Positions 59,461 to 64,000 of a stretch of 64,000 nt of DNA are shown piece by piece. Where the stretch lies: contig NC_059396.1 in NCBI RefSeq assembly GCF_905220565.1, forward strand, positions 10,451,206 to 10,515,205. Direction: 5' to 3'. Each line of letters opens with the position of its first letter. Position 1 is the stretch's first letter. Made by a program: the position numbers and the translations under genes. The notes beneath the pieces were generated by a model. The model worked only from the letters and a program-made list of their open reading frames with translations, searched no databases and was not told the DNA's origin. This DNA comes from Melitaea cinxia (Eukaryota > Arthropoda > Insecta > Lepidoptera > Nymphalidae).

Positions 59461-61070
59461 TTCGAAATTAAAATAACACGGAAATTATATATTGTCGCAG
59501 TTTTAACCGCGTAACAAGCACCATTGACACCATAGCTGCTCTTGTTGTAGCTGTTAGTGCAAAGTAAGTTTATCCAAGGCAAAGGACGCTTGTAACGCAG
59601 CGTCGTAGACCTTAGCAATATTTATTAAGAGATTTATAAATATAACAAGCACTATTATTAAATTATTACGTTACTTTAGGATACCTTTGTATAGGTTCTA
59701 TATATACCTATTTGTAGTTAGACCACACTACTCGCAGAATTCGCTCTCGAACAGGCTTCGTAGAATCCATCGTCCATACGAAAAACGGTTTTAGACATAT
59801 TCCAGTCATTTTAGTTAATTTAAGTCATTGGAAAAAATTCTGAATTGTGAGCTAAAGGTAAGTAGTAGTTTTATAATGTTAGTATAGATGAAATATAGAT
59901 TTCCATTCTTATTGACTTTTTTATTTTTAATCAATACATAATATGGCTTAAGAATATTGATTATAATAATCTTTAAGTACAGATATAATCTGATTGAATT
60001 TTAGAAAATTGAGTATCTATCTAAATATTAATACGTGAAGCAAAAAAAAGTGGGGCATCATACCCCGGGCGCTACTCACAAAGGAGCGCCAAATGAGCCG
60101 TAAAACAAAAAATTGATTGACATATTATATGGTTGGGGGGGGGGGGGGTTAAAAGGAATTTTGCCCCGGCTCGCTACGTCATTGGTTTATTATGTATACA
60201 TTCACTTTAGAAAACTTTTTGTGTGTGATGAACCTTAAGTGGGTGAAATGCGACAAAGTTTTAGAAAAAGATATATTCAAAAGGTCTAAGGGCTTTAAAT
60301 TATTATTAAAATTAACTGTTAGGAGACGTCCACCGATAAAATATTTTGCAACAGGACCGCATTAAAGATGTCTAATGGCTCACTTTACAAGAGTTCTTAA
60401 TTTTTTTGAGCTCTGAGCTTAAATTTTACAAAATGATAGCAACAGTTAGTAAACGTTCTCTAAAAACGGATTTTGTGACTAGCGTCGTATAAAAAGAGGA
60501 CTACAGGGCTCTCGCAAGTTTTAATAAAAGTCCTATATTTTTTTGTTCTGTGAGTTTAAAATTTGACTGAAAGGTAGTTAATTGTTAGTCACGATTTTGT
60601 GGCAGGACTGTATTAAGGTGGTATAAGAGTTCTCACAAGTTCGTATGAAAGTCCTTCATTATTTGTGTTACAAACACTACAAGTTTATAGTTAATAGAAG
60701 TCCACTAAGAAGAGATTTTGAAAAATTATACTCGTAAGGAAGTGCATTAGGGGTAAAAATTTTTTATAACAAGTCCGTCATTTTGTAAAGTAGAAGCATG
60801 AAATGTATGGATTACTGATCAAAAATGAATACATACGTATTTCAGTATTTTTGGATCATCTACCGTGAAAATTGATTCTGAACTACTTATTAAAAATGAT
60901 TCACCAATTGTTTTAGCTGTTGTGGAAATTCCAACCGTAAATTGGTAAAATAGGGGATGAAATTTGAAGTTAGAAATTTGAAATTTGTTCCTTAGGCTTT
61001 TGACCATAAATATGTATTTTAGAATTTCTGAAATTGAGGGCAAATTCTATATGGTATTTTTTTTAATGTA
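59461..61070. other. Intergenic AT-rich stretch with decayed repeats
   Basis: No gene recognised. A hAT-like GC-rich remnant lies near 60045-60190 (gccccggctcgctacgtcattg against ...gctacgccactg). Decayed Helitron-body-like sequence occurs near 60290-60760. A good donor context (aaag|gtaagta) lies at about 59855. Confidence 0.4.
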
Positions 61071-61102
61071 TACACACACACCCACACACACACACACACC
61101 CT
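61071..61102 (+). repeat. (CA)n microsatellite
   Basis: About 30 bases of imperfect CA repeats. Confidence 0.7.
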
Positions 61103-61720
61103 GGTGTCACTATTTCATACACCTGGATCCCACGCCTGCCCTTAGCGTCTTGAGCAAAGCCCTTGCCAGCGGCAAGGCTACCTATATGGTATTATAGGAG
61201 GTATGGTAAAATAGATTAGTCCGTATTTGTAAAATTACCTAAAAATGGCTTGAGAAGACCTAAGGGAAGACTGTTTTTTGCACGACAGTTCTGAATGTTA
61301 TGAAGCGTGATTGAGAGTGAGCTTTGCAAGCAGTCTGATAGACTAGCGCACGAAGGTGAATCATAAAAAAATATAAATACAAAAAAATCTTAAATTGTTG
61401 AAATATAGTGATTATAGACTACTGTAGCCCATTTCAAATGAAATGAAATTAAATGAAAACATTTATTTCGTCATAAGGTGATATACACACTTAACGAAAG
61501 TCAAAATAATGTAATTTACTTATTTATTATTATATACATTTACTTATTTATTATCATAATGTCATTATTTTTTTGTCAATATTATTAATTTCTGGTATAT
61601 AATTGCTAGTACATATAATACATATACCGCATTTTGGTGCACATACATATTAAACATACTCTTTGACGGTTCGCAGGAAAGTGGACATAAGGTGTCAATC
61701 AAACCACTAATTGCAAATTC

Positions 61721-61760
61721 ATGCGACGTTTCGATCCTTTATTGGACCATCATCAGGCAT
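61721..61760 (-). ncRNA. Hammerhead-ribozyme-like motif, Penelope-type
   Basis: On the minus strand: AUGC, core CUGAUGA (61756-61750), a U, stem II GGUCC/GGAUC with loop AAUAAA (61748-61733), core GAAA (61732-61729), CGUC (61728-61725), then GCAU. AUGC and GCAU pair as stem I. The bases ACGU of GAAACGUC would form a two-pair stem III only between two molecules or tandem copies. Cleavage would follow C at 61725. The order and core match minimal hammerheads of Penelope-like element repeats. The unpaired U before stem II departs from the classic form. No Penelope ORF is seen nearby. Confidence 0.45.
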
Positions 61761-63692
61761 CTTTACATGTAGCAGTCAATCGACATCTTTTCATTAAAGT
61801 TCTTTCATTATGTAAGATTCTAAATCCAAATGCATTATATATTATTTCTCAGTTACATTTAAAGCTGTATTATATGAATTTTGAAAATTTATACTAAAAC
61901 ATTTAAATTTAAATAGGTAACAATATGCACAATTTTAAGTTTATTAAGTTTTTTTTGTTTGTACAATTTCAAAGCATCAAATTCTCAGAACTTGACTATT
62001 GAACTGCATCTTCACATATATTTTTTTATTTATAATTTCTTTCTTCCTATTTTAATTTTTTTCCTACATGTATTTTTCCTCAATGTTATATATCATTTTT
62101 TATTATTAATCGTTACAATTGTTAAATTTTAAAAATTAGTCATTTTTTATAAAAATATGTCATTCAAATTAGCTAGTTAAAATTTTTTTACATTACAATT
62201 TCTATTTAATAATTATTACTTGTTACATTAAAAAAAAATTGACAGTTTTGACATCCGTGTAGAGTGACGTGTTTTCGGCCGTTAACAAAAGATAAAATTT
62301 AAAACTAATTAGAGATATAGAAGATGTATTGATTCTACTAGATGTGAGACACGATAATAGAAGAAATTTTGAGAACATGATGAAAATACAACAAGTTAAC
62401 TTTAACTTTTCATTTTAAAGTAAAAAACGAGTAGGAAGAATAAGTTGTTTTGGTGACCTCCACATTATGTACTAATATAAAATTGTTATTATTGAGGTCG
62501 GTGCAGTGTACTATAGTGTATCTAAGCGACTTCGTCCACGTGGAATGTAACAAAATAATGATTGTTTAGTTCGCAGTTATAAAAAAAAAATCTAAAATAA
62601 AAGTAGCCTAAGTTATTCCTTACTACATCAGCTATCTACCAGTGTAAGTCCCGTTGAAATAGGTCCAGCCATTTCAGAGATTAGCCGGAACAAACAGACA
62701 GACAGACAAAAATTATAAAAAATGTTATTTTGGTATATGTACCTTGTATACATCCATATGCATTTCGTAAAAAGTGGTTATTTTAATATTACAAACAGAA
62801 GCTCCAATTATATTTATTTGCATAGTTGAGATTGTCAAGCAAATTCGAAATCTTGTTTATTTTTTGGTAAAAGTCTTTTTATTACTACGGTAAAGTATTT
62901 ATTTAATTTATTATATTATTATTATTATTTATTTGTAACATTTTCTGATCAATGTACCTACTTGACAGTACTACTACCGTGAACAGCCGTCAAAAGTAAT
63001 CCTGTTGAGCATAGAGTATAGACCAGTTCTCCTGCAAAAGAAAATGCATCGTACCAGCAGGAACTTTGCACGGGTTGGCGATTAACTATACATATCTCAA
63101 CACTTTTTCCTAAATGCAGGTTTCATGACGATATTTTCTTTCACTGTCAAGTATGAGATAAATTTTAACAATTAGCACTTGAAAACTGATAAGAGCTAGT
63201 CGGGATTTGAACCAGTGGTCGTCAGATTTGTACAGAATTCTATGTAATAAATATAATTTATGATTAATTCAGATATCGGACTAGGTTATTATTATATTAA
63301 GTACTTTAATTAAATTATGACTCTTTTAATAATATTTCCTAAACACCAACGAAAATATCACTTTTTCATTATCATTGCATTAACAACTAATTTGCACGCG
63401 TCTACGCAACAAAAAAAAAAAAAAATTGAAAAAAAAATTGACTAATGGAACTCCTGCGGGTATAAACTTTATTAAAGGGTGAATTTTTTTAACATATAAG
63501 AGCACATTTATAGCGACTATTGTGAGACTTGCAAAATGTTATTTTGGTGATGTATGATTAAAAAAATTCTTATATTAACGATAAAATAAATAATACTATG
63601 TAAATGAACGATCGTTCAATAATCTTACTTTTAAAGGTAGCTAAAAAGGTATATTTTGCTCTTTAGTGTTGACATTTGACTTTCTTTTACAG
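61761..63692. other. Intergenic AT-rich stretch
   Basis: No gene recognised. A segment at about 62615-62790 (gttgaaataggtccagccat, gacagacagacaaaaatt) looks like a dispersed lepidopteran repeat tail. Confidence 0.4.
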
Positions 63693-63816
63693 ATACATTT
63701 TGCGAGGAGTGCGCTAAGTAATTATTCATAGCCACGGAGCGTCGGAACACGGCGCTGAATGGCGCCTCTCACATCAATGCAACATTTATGCATGTGTTAT
63801 CTGGTGAAAATGCAAG
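63693..63816 (+). other. Possible exon near right edge
   Basis: The segment is bounded by tttcttttacag and aaag-type donor aag|gtaatt. It is less AT-rich than its surroundings and has an ATG at about 63759 that opens MAPLTSMQHLCMCYLVKMQ through the donor. It could be a second, start-containing exon of a plus-strand gene continuing beyond the window, or chance. Confidence 0.3.
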
Positions 63817-63826
63817 GTAATTATCC

Positions 63827-63857
<31 letters not shown>

Positions 63858-64000
63858 AATTAAACAGTCCTTTCTTAATTAAAATTTCTTCGCTAAATTA
63901 GTTGCTCGTACTAGATATTGTTGTATTTCTGTAGACTTGTTGCTGAGCAAGAAATAAGCGAAGATAGATCGTTTATTAAAAAAGTTCAAAATCACGTGTA

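Overview
This is eukaryotic DNA, almost certainly from a moth or butterfly. The genes are spliced, the DNA is AT-rich, and introns and intergenic spaces are packed with repeats of the lepidopteran type: Helitrons with hairpin plus CTAG 3' ends, hAT elements, tRNA-derived SINEs, RTE and CR1/jockey LINEs, and mariner relics. All calls come from reading the sequence and comparing it with family knowledge; no search was run.

Three conserved genes sit head to tail on the minus strand at the left. ATM (the Drosophila tefu orthologue) occupies 33509 down to 7293. I could join 35 coding exons with every splice phase matching, giving 8454 nt (2817 codons plus stop) from the N-terminal TAN region to the FATC tail. 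Next is B9D2 (5960 down to 1232, four exons). Then comes Tectonic (1228 down to the left edge, four exons visible, continuing outside the window). B9D2 and Tectonic both act in the MKS module of the ciliary transition zone. The B9D2 stop codon and the Tectonic start codon are separated by three bases and lie in the same frame, so the two look dicistronic.

A fourth gene at 44875-43154 (minus) is an intronless, divergent pyruvate-kinase-like protein. It has lost the main catalytic residues and is probably a pseudoenzyme.

The rest is mostly mobile DNA. B9D2 intron 3 holds a nest: a Helitron (1706-5335) split by a hAT element (1812-5176) with a perfect 8-bp target duplication, itself carrying RTE, SINE-like and Helitron pieces. 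A second hAT of the same family (34252-36593) upstream of ATM also carries an RTE relic. A Helitron at about 36890-42380 is split by a terminal-repeat element and by a 3.5-kb CR1/jockey-type LINE with few lesions. From 46.8 to 60 kb there are a pogo-like relic, a Helitron with 280-bp internal tandem units, a LINE ORF1, two nearly identical 1.2-kb elements at TTAA sites, a mariner relic, a Tc1-like relic and RTE tails. At 61721-61760 (minus) there is a hammerhead-ribozyme-like motif of the type known from Penelope-like retroelements. Close to the right edge there is one possible exon of a plus-strand gene.
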